A stretch of 64,000 bases of DNA from Chryseobacterium sp. H1D6B (GCF_029892445.1 NZ_JARXVJ010000001.1:3720001-3784000); one strand, 5' to 3'. Shown: positions 36,640 through 45,402, counted from the first letter of the stretch. Notes: generated from the sequence alone by a model not told the origin. Numbers and translations: made by a program.

Positions 36640-36657
36640 ATTATTTAATATAAAGAA

Positions 36658-37257
36658 ATGCAAAAACTTAACATCATAAAATCCCGTGCAGTACCTATGC
36701 CGGTAGAAAATATAGACACCGATCAGATCATTCCGGCTAGATTTTTAAAAAGTATAGATAAAAAAGGATTCGGAAATAATTTATTCCGGGATTGGAGATA
36801 CAATGTTCATACTCATCAGCCTAATCCAGATTTTGTACTGAATGATCCAAAATACCATGGCGAAATTTTAGTGGCCGGCAACAATTTTGGATGTGGAAGC
36901 AGCCGTGAACATGCAGCCTGGGCATTAACCGACTTTGGTTTTAAAGTAATTGTATCTAGTTATTTTGCTGATATTTTTAAAGGCAACGCTTTAAATAACG
37001 GGCTGCTTCCTGTAAAAGTTTCTGAAGCATTTTTAAAAGAGATTTTAATCGGAATTAATGAAAGGCCTGACAGTGAAATTACTGTTAATATAGAACAGCA
37101 GGCGATCAGTTTTAGAGGAAAGACTGAAAATTTCGAACTCGATTCCTATAAAAAAATATGCCTTCTTAACGGATATGATGATATTGATTTTTTAATCAGC
37201 AGAAAAGAAATTATAAGAGCGTTTGAGCAAAAAACACAAAAAGTATATGAGTCGTAA
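36658..37257 (+). CDS. leuD: 3-isopropylmalate dehydratase, small subunit
   Basis: 199 aa aconitase swivel domain: [35 protein letters not shown] and [22 protein letters not shown]. Its last 11 bp overlap the leuB start (ATG 37247), implying coupled translation. Confidence 0.97.
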   Translation: MQKLNIIKSRAVPMPVENIDTDQIIPARFLKSIDKKGFGNNLFRDWRYNVHTHQPNPDFVLNDPKYHGEILVAGNNFGCGSSREHAAWALTDFGFKVIVSSYFADIFKGNALNNGLLPVKVSEAFLKEILIGINERPDSEITVNIEQQAISFRGKTENFELDSYKKICLLNGYDDIDFLISRKEIIRAFEQKTQKVYES

Positions 37258-38371
37258 TTATTTTAAAATAGCCGTACTTCCTGGAGATGGGATCGGCCCG
37301 GAAGTAACGAATGAAAGTGTGAAAATCCTGAAGGTTATTGGTGAAGTATTTAATTATACTTTCAAATTTGAATATGGAATGATAGGCGCTGAAGCTATTT
37401 TTCAAACGGGAAATCCACTGCCGGAAGAAACATTGGAAATCTGCAGAGATTCTGATGCTGTTCTTTTCGGAGCGATCGGTGATCCTTCATTTGATAATAA
37501 TCCAGATGCAAAAGTAAGACCTGAGCAGGGGCTTTTAAAACTTCGTAAAGAATTAGGTCTTTTTGCGAATATCAGGCCTTTGAAAACATATACTTCATTA
37601 ATTGAAAAAAGTCCGTTGAAAAAGGAAATTATTGAAGGGACAGACATTCAGATTTTCAGAGAACTGATAAGCGGTATTTATTTTGGTGAAAAATTTACCG
37701 AAGAAAATGGTGATTATGCCTATGATGTCTGCAGATACAGCAGGGAAGATATTGTTCCGATTATTCATATGGCTTTCAAGGAAGCACAAAAACGCAGAAA
37801 AAAGGTAACCCTTATTGATAAAGCAAATGTTTTGGATACTTCCAGATTATGGAGAAAAATAAGTAAAGAAATAGCTCAGGAATATCCTGAAATTGAATTA
37901 GATTTTATGTTTGTAGATAATGCGGCGATGCAGCTGATTCTTCATCCAAAACAGTTTGATGTCATTGTGACGGAGAATATGTTTGGAGATATTATTTCTG
38001 ATGAAGCCAGTGTGATTGGGGGTTCAATTGGACTGCTTCCATCCGCTTCAATAGGAACTTCTAATGCATTGTTTGAGCCTATCCACGGGTCTTATCCTCA
38101 GGCTAAAGGAAAAGGAATTGCCAATCCTGTCGCCTCCATTCTTAGTACTGCAATGATGCTGGATCATTTAAAATTAGAACAGGCTGCTGATAAATTGAGA
38201 ACGGCTGTAGAGCATGCTGTCGAGAATAAATATGTTACGGTAGACCTTAATGCTAAACAGTTTTATTCTACAAGTGAGGTAGGAGATTTTATTGCAGATT
38301 ACATCAAGTATTCTGAAAAAATATATTACAATTTTGAAAATATCAAGATCGGAAAATCTACCATTGTGTAA
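37247..38371 (+). CDS. leuB: 3-isopropylmalate dehydrogenase
   Basis: 374 aa from ATG 37247 ([21 protein letters not shown]), overlapping the leuD stop; an in-frame start 24 bp upstream adds a non-homologous tail. Beta-decarboxylating dehydrogenase: substrate arginines in [17 protein letters not shown], catalytic Tyr in [10 protein letters not shown], Lys in [15 protein letters not shown], metal Asp in [16 protein letters not shown], and NAD loop [18 protein letters not shown]. Last gene of the leu operon; a perfect hairpin terminator follows. Confidence 0.96.
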   Translation: MSRNYFKIAVLPGDGIGPEVTNESVKILKVIGEVFNYTFKFEYGMIGAEAIFQTGNPLPEETLEICRDSDAVLFGAIGDPSFDNNPDAKVRPEQGLLKLRKELGLFANIRPLKTYTSLIEKSPLKKEIIEGTDIQIFRELISGIYFGEKFTEENGDYAYDVCRYSREDIVPIIHMAFKEAQKRRKKVTLIDKANVLDTSRLWRKISKEIAQEYPEIELDFMFVDNAAMQLILHPKQFDVIVTENMFGDIISDEASVIGGSIGLLPSASIGTSNALFEPIHGSYPQAKGKGIANPVASILSTAMMLDHLKLEQAADKLRTAVEHAVENKYVTVDLNAKQFYSTSEVGDFIADYIKYSEKIYYNFENIKIGKSTIV

Positions 38372-38394
38372 GTTTGATTTTATTATATTTTAAT

Positions 38395-38424
38395 AATAGT
38401 CTGCTCCGAAAGAAGCAGACTATT
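38395..38424 (+). terminator. Terminator of the leu operon
   Basis: Perfect 11-bp stem AATAGTCTGCT / AGCAGACTATT, loop of 8, then TATTTTATTG; may also serve the minus-strand gene ending at 38429. Confidence 0.85.
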
Positions 38425-38428
38425 TATT

Positions 38429-38614
38429 TTATTGTTTTGTATTATCCGTTTTTCCGGATTTATTTTTCGAAGATTTTTGAACTTCTTCTTTATCAATATC
38501 AGGTGGATTTGTTTTCTTTGATGAAGAAGGAATATTAGGAAAATCCTCATTTTGTTTTTTGGATTCTGCAGTATTTGCTGATTCTTTCTTTTTGTTATTA
38601 TCTTTTGAATTCAT
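38429..38614 (-). CDS. Small hydrophilic, probably disordered protein
   Basis: 61 aa, almost all K/N/S/E/D/P, no hydrophobic core (MNSKDNNKKKESANTAESKK...). Last of a run of minus-strand genes. Its start lies 272 bp from the start of the similar small gene at 38886, and a copy of the DUF4230 gene end sits in front of both, so it looks like the diverged copy of a tandem duplication. Function unknown; coding status moderately sure. Confidence 0.55.
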   Translation of the reverse strand: MNSKDNNKKKESANTAESKKQNEDFPNIPSSSKKTNPPDIDKEEVQKSSKNKSGKTDNTKQ

Positions 38615-38654
38615 AGCTTTTAATTTTAAAAATTTTAAAATATCGGATTGTCCG

Positions 38655-38700
38655 GTCTTATTTTATATCCTTCAAAGCCTTTGCCAAAACGAAAATAACA
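38655..38700 (-). repeat. Duplicated fragment of the DUF4230 gene 3' end
   Basis: Minus-strand reading gives VIFVLAKALKDIK then stop, matching NIFVLAKALNYS near the C-terminus of the DUF4230 protein (plus-strand 38950-38980). At DNA level the core TTGCCA(A/G)AACGAAAATA is shared, 275 bp from the original. Confidence 0.65.
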
Positions 38701-38715
38701 TCAAAACTTTGTTGC

Positions 38716-38886
38716 TTATTTTACAAAATCAACCCCCATTCTTTCCTGATTTATTGGTTGTGGATTTTGAATATCTTCTTTGTCTTTTTCAAGCTGTTGT
38801 GCTTTGCTCAATAAAGAAGGATTCTCTGGATCCTGATCTTGCTGTATTTCTGGAACTTTACTTTTGTTGGTTTCTTCTGGATTCAT
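38716..38886 (-). CDS. Small hydrophilic protein, 56 aa
   Basis: Frame of 56 codons starting MNPEETNKSKVPEIQQDQDP and ending GVDFVK; acidic and Gln-rich, no hydrophobic segment. Starts 10 bp after the DUF4230 stop, so likely cotranscribed. Paired with the 61-aa protein downstream as a probable tandem duplicate. Unknown function; stress-related or just disordered filler are equally possible. Confidence 0.6.
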   Translation of the reverse strand: MNPEETNKSKVPEIQQDQDPENPSLLSKAQQLEKDKEDIQNPQPINQERMGVDFVK

Positions 38887-38896
38887 AATTATAGTT

Positions 38897-39502
38897 TTAG
38901 AGTCCTAAGATACTAATTTTCCCAGTTTTATCTTCTATAGAATAGTTTAAAGCTTTTGCCAGAACGAAAATATTATTAAGGTTATCCATTAATTGTTTGC
39001 GTCCCTCATTTCTCAATTTGTTTTGATCAACAGATTTAATGGCAGTTTCTTTAGCTTTCTGTGTTACATTTTTGATGTCTTTTTCAGAAATTCTATTGAA
39101 GAAAGAATCATCAAGAGATTGAATTTCTACACTTGGCGTAATTCTTATGTCTGCATCAGGAAGTTCTGTAATAATTAATTTTTTACCGATAGAATCTACT
39201 TCTATTTTCATTTTATTAAGGTCATAGGAAACCTGAGCGTTTGTTTTTGTATAAGTAATAATACTGTTGCTCGAAACCTCACTTCCCAAAACTTCGTATC
39301 CCATCTTAGTTTTCTGCATGCTGGAAATATTCTGTTCCAATACAACCATTTTATTCATTTTGGAAATCTGATTGGTCAGAATATAATAATCTGACTTTTC
39401 TGTCTTTCCTCCAAGATTGAAACAAGATTTAACACCAAAAAACAGGAAAACCATTAAAAGAACTCCTGCTATAAATGAAATAATGACTTTAGTATTCTTC
39501 AA
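38897..39502 (-). CDS. DUF4230-family membrane-anchored protein
   Basis: 201 aa. One N-terminal membrane anchor (VIISFIAGVLLMVFLFFGV), then an extracytoplasmic domain with the DUF4230 look: SKMVVLEQ-type beta strand, ITYTKTNAQVSYDLNKMKIEVDS, KLIITELPDADIRITPSVEI. Family function unknown. 3 bp after the thioredoxin-like gene; part of the NTP-pyrophosphohydrolase / thioredoxin-like / DUF4230 operon. Confidence 0.85.
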   Translation of the reverse strand: MKNTKVIISFIAGVLLMVFLFFGVKSCFNLGGKTEKSDYYILTNQISKMNKMVVLEQNISSMQKTKMGYEVLGSEVSSNSIITYTKTNAQVSYDLNKMKIEVDSIGKKLIITELPDADIRITPSVEIQSLDDSFFNRISEKDIKNVTQKAKETAIKSVDQNKLRNEGRKQLMDNLNNIFVLAKALNYSIEDKTGKISILGL

Positions 39503-39505
39503 TAT

Positions 39506-40072
39506 CTATTTTTTAAATATTTCTTTAATCACAGACTGGTCGTCTTTCTTAAGAATTTCAACCAAATCTCTTTCAATATACCCAGTTGTAGGCATTTCTA
39601 TGATTCTTCCAATTTCCTTATTGTATTTTTGAACAATAATAGTGGGAACTTTTTGAATATTATATAATCCTTCATCCCCTGTAGGAGATTCTTTTTTACG
39701 GTTCACTGCAATAATGGTCAGTTTATTTTCAGGGTATTTCAGCTCTTCCAATATTTTCATTAACCTAGGGAAATCTCTGTGGCTGTCCTCACACCAGGTT
39801 CCCATAAAAACAATAATATCGTAAGTGTTGATTTTATCTTTTTTTAATTCACTTATTGCTTTTGGGTCAATGGCATATTCATCATGTTCTTTTACATACC
39901 AGTCAGCATAAGGAGCTTTTAAAAACTGCTCTTTCAGCTGGTTTCCCAAGAGCATTTTACCATCATTTTGAGTTTCAACTTCACGGTTTACAACCACTTT
40001 TTGTGCATTGTAACTTTGAGCAGCTAAAACTAGACTTGAAACGGCAACAATATTTGTAATAAATTTTTTCAT
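39506..40072 (-). CDS. Exported thioredoxin-like protein with CxxS active site
   Basis: 188 aa with signal peptide (MKKFITNIVAVSSLVLAAQSYNAQ). Thioredoxin fold: IVFMGTWCEDSHRDFPRLMKIL and cis-Pro region IQKVPTIIV. The usual CxxC is C94-E-D-S97, so only the first Cys is kept. Such monothiol versions cannot make the intramolecular disulfide and may act as isomerase/deglutathionylase or chaperone. Periplasmic. 3-bp junctions on both sides. Confidence 0.88.
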   Translation of the reverse strand: MKKFITNIVAVSSLVLAAQSYNAQKVVVNREVETQNDGKMLLGNQLKEQFLKAPYADWYVKEHDEYAIDPKAISELKKDKINTYDIIVFMGTWCEDSHRDFPRLMKILEELKYPENKLTIIAVNRKKESPTGDEGLYNIQKVPTIIVQKYNKEIGRIIEMPTTGYIERDLVEILKKDDQSVIKEIFKK

Positions 40073-40075
40073 ATT

Positions 40076-40543
40076 TTATTTATCGATAATTGTTTTTAAA
40101 TCGGCAGGAGAGTAGTATTTGTTTTTTAATACTTTGTGGTCTGCCTTTCTGTAAACATTATATTTTTCACCTGATTTTTCGTAGAAAGATTCTACTTCTT
40201 TTTCTTTATAAAATTCAACAGTTTCTTCAGCCTGTTTTTCATTATCACATGCTTTAGACATATTAGAACGCTGTACTTCATTGAATAGTTCTACAAATTT
40301 GCTGCCAAGTCCGAATTCAAGAACGGCTCCGCTCAATACATATTGTAAGTCGCATAGAGCATCAGCAATTTCTACAAGATTGTTATCTTCAATAGCCTGT
40401 TTTAATTCATTTAATTCTTCCTGTAAAAGCTCAACTCTTAAGTTACATCTTTCTTGAGAAGGAATCTGTGGTGTTTCTAAAATAGGGGCTTTGAAAGTAG
40501 TATGGAATTCTGCTACTTGGTTCAGGCTGTCAATTTTTTCCAT
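40076..40543 (-). CDS. MazG-like NTP pyrophosphohydrolase
   Basis: 155 aa, all-alpha NTP-PPase. Metal motif in RVELLQEELNELKQAIEDNN and LVEIADALCDLQYVLSGA (E-x2-E ... E-x2-D arrangement). Members cleave non-canonical dNTPs or related nucleotides to monophosphate and PPi; annotated in relatives as phosphoribosyl-ATP pyrophosphohydrolase-like, but the true HisE activity is already in hisIE. First gene of its operon, with a -7 box at 40561-40568. Confidence 0.87.
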   Translation of the reverse strand: MEKIDSLNQVAEFHTTFKAPILETPQIPSQERCNLRVELLQEELNELKQAIEDNNLVEIADALCDLQYVLSGAVLEFGLGSKFVELFNEVQRSNMSKACDNEKQAEETVEFYKEKEVESFYEKSGEKYNVYRKADHKVLKNKYYSPADLKTIIDK

Positions 40544-40560
40544 GAAATTTTTATTTATGG

Positions 40561-40568
40561 CAAAGATA
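40561..40568 (-). promoter_or_regulatory. -7 box of the NTP pyrophosphohydrolase operon
   Basis: CAAAGATA (minus strand TATCTTTG), 18 bp before the ATG. Confidence 0.68.
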
Positions 40569-40619
40569 GAAAACGATTTTGAAAAATTTATAATGCAGAT
40601 TATATATTGTATCCTATAT

Positions 40620-40657
40620 TTTCACTAAAAATCCACAGCTTTAAAACTATGGATTTT
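40620..40657 (-). terminator. Terminator-like hairpin after the TNT/Zn-ribbon pair
   Basis: AAAATCCA / TGGATTTT arms with an inner AG/CT match; short T run on the minus strand. Separates the pair from the operon downstream. Confidence 0.6.
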
Positions 40658-40721
40658 GTTTTTAAATTCTTCTAAACTGCTTTGAAATATTGAAGAACTC
40701 ATTTATTACATTCAAAAAAAA

Positions 40722-41141
40722 TTATTCTAATTCTTCATATTTCCAGATGCCTGAAATGTTTAAGACCGTTAATCCCGGCTGTTTTTCTCCATAACTAAAT
40801 ACACAGAAATATTTTGAATGACAGGACTGGCAGTCAGTTCCGAAATATAAGGTCGGCAGATCATTTGCGGTTAATTCTCCAAAATGCAGCATTCTGGATG
40901 AAGTTTCAGTAACAATGCTCTTTTGTAATAATTCATTTTTAGATAATACTTTATCTTGATTATAAATTTGAAAGATGGGAAATCCGGATTGGTAGGGTGT
41001 GATTTCAATTGTATTTTCATGCCCGCAGCCACAGCAGGTGAATGTTGTTACTGCAGATGGAATAATTTCATCATTACTGAAATTTTTTTTTATAACAAGA
41101 GCCTGCTTGCCAATGCTTATTTTTTTTGATATTGAATACAT
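40722..41141 (-). CDS. Zn-ribbon protein downstream of the TNT gene (candidate immunity factor)
   Basis: 139 aa, cytosolic. Two CxxC knuckles: C36-C-G-C39 (followed by G-H) and C104-Q-S-C107-H, with a further C113, fitting one zinc ribbon interrupted by about 60 residues (FPIFQIYNQDKVLSKNELLQ). No family recognised. It begins 10 bp after the stop of the exported TNT-domain gene and is the only other gene of that unit. A toxin-immunity relation is inference from position, size and cytosolic location; an unrelated small metal-binding protein is the alternative. Confidence 0.8.
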   Translation of the reverse strand: MYSISKKISIGKQALVIKKNFSNDEIIPSAVTTFTCCGCGHENTIEITPYQSGFPIFQIYNQDKVLSKNELLQKSIVTETSSRMLHFGELTANDLPTLYFGTDCQSCHSKYFCVFSYGEKQPGLTVLNISGIWKYEELE

Positions 41142-41151
41142 CTTAGTTTAT

Positions 41152-41856
41152 TTATTGCTGGATAACCGTCCCTGCTAAGTTATTGTATTTTCCGCTTGGG
41201 CTTTTCTTAATTGTGATTTTCACGTATCCTTCCTGCGCTAACTTATTCCATGTTTTCTGATATCCTGTTGTAATATCGATCGGAATCTTCCACATGGTCT
41301 GCTTGCCGTTACCCACTTGATTAAACCAAGGTATCACGTCTGCAGTTTGGGATTTGAAAGGTAATAAATTATTCAATACATCTATTTCATAATAAAAATC
41401 ATACTTGTCTTCAGGCTGGTTTAAGGCTCTTTGGGAAAAAGTATAAACATATCCATTTATTATCGGACTTGTAAAACTTCCTCCTAAAGTAGGGATTCCT
41501 GTTCCATCATAGTTCCCGACAGCTCCGCTGTATCTGTCAAATTTTTGTCCGGCTTGAAAGGGAACATCATCAATAATATTATATCCGCCGTTTGCAGGAG
41601 GCCATCCGCCATTCAAATTATTATTTTTGAAAAGAGCTTCCAATTCACTCCATTTTCCATGCTTGTATAAATCGAATGCCTGGTCTCTGATCGTCTGGCT
41701 TACTGTTCCGGCTGTATCATAAGTTGCTGCAAATTCATCAGCATTTTTAAAAAATACAGTCGTAATTGTGTTGTCAACCTCGTCTCTGTCTGAGCTACAA
41801 GCAATTGAGAAAAAAGCAACTGCTATAAAAAAAATGTACTTAAATAAATGTTTCAT
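41152..41856 (-). CDS. TNT-domain NAD(P)+ glycohydrolase lipoprotein
   Basis: 234 aa. Lipobox ending at C20 (FSIAC) followed by SSDRDE, an acidic export-type signal suggesting surface display. The C-terminal two thirds match the tuberculosis necrotizing toxin (TNT) domain: GGWPPANGGY (84-92), G-Q-K-F-D-R-Y (R108), QRAL (R143), and PWFNQVGNGKQ (176-186, Q186). These correspond to the Trp-Pro-Pro, D-R-x-G, E/Q-R-A-L and P-W-F-x-Q-x-G-x-G-x-Q signatures of TNT enzymes, whose Arg/Gln residues bind and hydrolyse NAD+. Known members deplete NAD in target cells or act as surface NADases. The small partner gene follows at 10 bp. Confidence 0.85.
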   Translation of the reverse strand: MKHLFKYIFFIAVAFFSIACSSDRDEVDNTITTVFFKNADEFAATYDTAGTVSQTIRDQAFDLYKHGKWSELEALFKNNNLNGGWPPANGGYNIIDDVPFQAGQKFDRYSGAVGNYDGTGIPTLGGSFTSPIINGYVYTFSQRALNQPEDKYDFYYEIDVLNNLLPFKSQTADVIPWFNQVGNGKQTMWKIPIDITTGYQKTWNKLAQEGYVKITIKKSPSGKYNNLAGTVIQQ

Positions 41857-42341
41857 ATAAAAATTTTAAATTATGTAAATGTTTAAATGAGTTTATTTGA
41901 GGAATGAAATTAAGCTGATCACATTTTGAAAAAAGATCTCCATTCCAGCGATCTTCTGATGCTGTTTTTCTATAAAATGATTTTGTTTCGAATTGCTGAT
42001 TGTACTTTCGGAAAGAGATAAAATTAAAAAAAGCAACAGCAAAAATTGGATTTCAGAGTTTCCCTCAAATAGAAATTGGGCAAACGGTACAAGAAAGAAT
42101 AATTTTGAGCGATAAATTTAAATTAAAAAATTCAAACATTGGTTATTTTGAAAAAATAAAACATTATATATACATTAATCATACTTATAAATTGCTTTTA
42201 ATAATATTTTATACTTAAAATTTATATTAAATAACCTAATTCGAAGATAAAACTCCATCGAATTCATTTAGATTGAAAACCTGCAATAAAAAAAGACTGC
42301 CCGGAAACAGGCAGTCTTCAAAGCGTTTGCTTTAATGGTTA
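41857..42341. other. Gene-free AT-rich interval
   Basis: 485 bp without a supported gene. Holds the upstream region of the TNT gene, a weak hairpin with AAGATC/GATCTT arms and a T run on the minus strand (41927-41955) that could act as an attenuator, and the terminator of the next minus-strand gene (42287-42318). No clear -7 box for the TNT gene was found. A 72-codon plus-strand frame at 42000 looks fortuitous. Confidence 0.6.
42287..42318 (-). terminator. Terminator of the large metalloprotease gene
   Basis: 9-bp stem AAGACTGCC / GGCAGTCTT, loop of 8, T run on the minus strand, 24 bp after the stop. Confidence 0.87.
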
Positions 42342-45272
42342 TTAATTTTTAATAAATCGTTTTCCGTTTTCTCCAATCTGGATCATATAAGCTCCTTTTA
42401 TAAGGCTGCTTACGTTTACGGAACCTCTTTCTAATTTTCCTGAGAATATTAATTTCCCTGCCATGTCAAAGATTTTATATTCTTCAGATGTTGTATTGGA
42501 AACATGGAGAATGTTTTCTACAGGGTTTGGATACAATTTAATATCAGTCAACAGATCTTTAGTGTCTGTAAGGTCTCCTTTTCCTGAAGAAACAATATTT
42601 ACGGTGTAATCTTCTACCTGTCCGTAAGTGTATGAACCACAAGACGAAGAAGGAATAGAGCTGTACTGCATCATTACTCTCATTCTTGTTGCTCCAAGCG
42701 CTGCAGAGGCTGGAATTGTAATGCTTCCTGCAGCAGGGGTAGTAGTAGAACCTGTTTTTGACCACGCTAGCTCACCGCTGTCAGCAAAATCTCCATCCTG
42801 ATTATAATCAATGTAAACAGCATAAGATTCACTATACGTTGTTGAAGTCCAGACTGGAGTTACAGAAACAGTATAAGCACTTCCTCTTGTAACATTAGTA
42901 GATACAGAAGTGAAATCTTCATATCCGGCAGTTCCAGTAGAAGTATTATTGATTGTTCCGAACTTCACATTGCCGATTCTTTCATCTGCTGTATTGCTTG
43001 CGGATGCTGTACAGTAAGTAACCGTACTTCCGGCAAGTGTAGTAACATTTACAGAATTACTTGAAACTGAAGTATTTCCTGCTGCGTCTTTTGCTTTAAC
43101 TGTAAAAGTATAAGTGGTTGAAGGACTTAAGCTTGTTACTGTATAAGCTGCAGAAGCTGTGGAACCTATTAATGATGAACCTTGGTAAACGTCATATCCT
43201 GTAACCCCTACATTATCTGTAGCACCGTTCCAAGAAAGATTTGTGCTGGAGGAGGTTGTTCCGGATGCTGCTAGAGTAGGAGCTGTTGGAGCAATAGTAT
43301 CCGTTCCTCCTGATCCTGCATTTACTGTAATATTGGCGTTGTTTACGTCAAAGAAAATATGACTGCTTCCTTTCACCATAATTCTTCCTGTAGTCGTTGC
43401 AGTATTGGGAATAGTTACTGCCTGGGTTCCGTCATTTGGAGTTCCTGCCAAAAGGGTAGTCCAAGAGGTTCCGCTGTTTGTAGACCAAAGTATATCAACA
43501 TTCGCTGCATTTACGCCGTTTGCTGTTGTCCCTGCAACATCCCATGTGACAGTCTGTGAAGTTCCTCCTGTGTATGTTGCTGCCGTATTCTGTGATGTCA
43601 CAATGAAAGGTCCTGCCGCAGCATTCACTGTTACTTTCGCATCATCTGAATTGTTTCCTGAACCGCCGGCTCTGTTATCACGAACTGTAAATCTGAAGTT
43701 TAATGTTCTGGCTACCGAAGAAAGAGCTTCTACAGTAATTTCAGTACCTGCCGTGGTGGTAGCTCCTGTTAAAACTGAAGCCATTCTAGGGAAATATCTT
43801 ACAGGTGAAGCTGTCGGTGTCCAGGATCTGAAGTTAGGGCCCGTAGCTTTTGTTGCACTTGCGGCCGAACTTGCTCCTGTCTGTGAAGAAGAAGCATTGT
43901 CAATCTCTTCCCAGACATAGGTAAGAGTATCTCCATTAGCATCGGTTCCTGTCCCTGTCAGCATAAACGGTGTGCTTTTAGGAATTGTATAATCTAAACC
44001 TGCATCAGCGGTAGGAATGGCATTTCCTGTTGCTGTATTTACTGAGCATGTTTTAGCTTTAATGTTATTGGTGATCTGCTGGATACTTATTGCATGGAAA
44101 AAGGCATCAGAATGCGGCTGGATATCCTGGCTGGTGATCCCTGCATATCCCATAATTGTTGACCCGGAACCCGGTTCCATATTAACGCCCGTTCCTTCAT
44201 TGGTATGGGAGAATGTATGGTTTCCTCCAAACTGATGTCCCATTTCATGGGCGACATAATCGATATCGAAGTTATCTCCAGAAGGAACAGAATCAGCGGG
44301 GGAGGTATAACCGCTTCCTTTTGAGCCGTTGGTACAGATACATCCGATACATCCTGCATTTCCTCCGCCTCCGGAAGCGCCAAATAAGTGCCCGATATCG
44401 TAATTAGCCTCGCCGATTACTGAAGTAAGGGTAGACTGAAGCTGAGAATTCCAGCTGGCCATTCCTGACGCAGCAGCATACGGATCAGTAGAAGCATTAG
44501 TATAAATTACAGCATCATTGTTAGAAATAAGAACCATTCTAGCTGCAAAATCTTTTTCAAAAACACCGTTTACTCGGGTCATTGTATTATTCATTGCTGC
44601 TAAAGCGTTTGCTTTTGTTCCTCCAAAATAGGCTGTATATTCTCCCGTACAGGAAAGTGCAAGTCTAAAAGTTCTTAATGTAGCATCATCCGCATTAGGT
44701 TTAGCCGTGATATTGCTTGCTGCTGCACCTTTTTGAGCCACGTCGATCACTGTACATTCAAATTTATTGAGATCATCTTTTTTGTCAGATTTTTTATAAA
44801 CCACATACGATGATAAATCTTTAGTATAAGGCTCAATGAAAACAGCTGACTTGTCACCATAAATTTCCATAGAAGATAATCCTAACGGAGAAATGCTGAA
44901 ATAAACCGTAGAGCTTGAATCTCCAAGTCCTTCGCCTACATAAGATTTAATGTCAGGGTATCTTGCGGCAAGCTGGGGATCAAAGTTGGAATTTTCTTTA
45001 ACCTTGAAATTCTCCATATTTCCTTCTGAATTTGGAAAAGAAATGATGATCTGTGATTTTTCACCAGCTGCTAATCTTTTGGGAGCTTTCGATAAAACAT
45101 TTTTCAATCCATTAATATCCAGGTTATAAATCCGAGGATTATTGATGCCGGATTTGTTTTCAAAAACTGACGATGTTGCCTTCTGAGAGCTAGCTGTCCA
45201 GAGACGGTCTGTCTGCGCGAAAGAAATGCCTGTAATAAAAAGCACTCCAATCATGGATAATTGTTTTTTCAT
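42342..45272 (-). CDS. Secreted reprolysin-like (M12B) metalloprotease, multidomain, T9SS substrate
   Basis: 976 aa from ATG 45272, which starts the signal peptide MKKQLSMIGVLFITGISFAQ and follows a -7 box; the longer frame to 45380 is excluded. Propeptide-like region to about 190; catalytic domain with H342-E-M-G-H-x2-G-x2-H352 zinc site and downstream Met-turn (GSTIMGYAGI); PKD/cadherin-like domain (TIPKSTPFMLTGTGTDANGD); beta domain; FN3 domain (APTAPTLAASGTTSSS...); GEVED domain (YAVYIDYNQDGDFADSGE ... YGQVEDYTV); T9SS type A tail (KLYPNPVENILHVSN). Extracellular protease, probably nutritional or virulence-type. Monocistronic. Confidence 0.93.
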   Translation of the reverse strand: MKKQLSMIGVLFITGISFAQTDRLWTASSQKATSSVFENKSGINNPRIYNLDINGLKNVLSKAPKRLAAGEKSQIIISFPNSEGNMENFKVKENSNFDPQLAARYPDIKSYVGEGLGDSSSTVYFSISPLGLSSMEIYGDKSAVFIEPYTKDLSSYVVYKKSDKKDDLNKFECTVIDVAQKGAAASNITAKPNADDATLRTFRLALSCTGEYTAYFGGTKANALAAMNNTMTRVNGVFEKDFAARMVLISNNDAVIYTNASTDPYAAASGMASWNSQLQSTLTSVIGEANYDIGHLFGASGGGGNAGCIGCICTNGSKGSGYTSPADSVPSGDNFDIDYVAHEMGHQFGGNHTFSHTNEGTGVNMEPGSGSTIMGYAGITSQDIQPHSDAFFHAISIQQITNNIKAKTCSVNTATGNAIPTADAGLDYTIPKSTPFMLTGTGTDANGDTLTYVWEEIDNASSSQTGASSAASATKATGPNFRSWTPTASPVRYFPRMASVLTGATTTAGTEITVEALSSVARTLNFRFTVRDNRAGGSGNNSDDAKVTVNAAAGPFIVTSQNTAATYTGGTSQTVTWDVAGTTANGVNAANVDILWSTNSGTSWTTLLAGTPNDGTQAVTIPNTATTTGRIMVKGSSHIFFDVNNANITVNAGSGGTDTIAPTAPTLAASGTTSSSTNLSWNGATDNVGVTGYDVYQGSSLIGSTASAAYTVTSLSPSTTYTFTVKAKDAAGNTSVSSNSVNVTTLAGSTVTYCTASASNTADERIGNVKFGTINNTSTGTAGYEDFTSVSTNVTRGSAYTVSVTPVWTSTTYSESYAVYIDYNQDGDFADSGELAWSKTGSTTTPAAGSITIPASAALGATRMRVMMQYSSIPSSSCGSYTYGQVEDYTVNIVSSGKGDLTDTKDLLTDIKLYPNPVENILHVSNTTSEEYKIFDMAGKLIFSGKLERGSVNVSSLIKGAYMIQIGENGKRFIKN

Positions 45273-45301
45273 ATAAAATATTTGTTTTGATTGTGGAATA
45301 T

Positions 45302-45309
45302 CAAAGCTA
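45302..45309 (-). promoter_or_regulatory. -7 box of the metalloprotease gene
   Basis: CAAAGCTA (minus strand TAGCTTTG), 30 bp before ATG 45272; it excludes the upstream start at 45380. Confidence 0.65.
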
Positions 45310-45402
45310 ATAAAAAATATATAATGAAAAACAAAATTATTTAAGAAAATTTTAGAGTATTCATTCAGTCTATTATGCAATACATTGAAATATCGTCAAA
45401 TT

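Noticed and set aside
42000..42218. 72-codon plus-strand frame
   Set aside because: AT-rich composition, no recognisable motif, no promoter, lies in an intergenic stretch.
43405..43920. 171-codon frame antisense to the large metalloprotease
   Set aside because: Opposite strand of repetitive Thr/Ala/Val-rich domains; long antisense frames are expected there.
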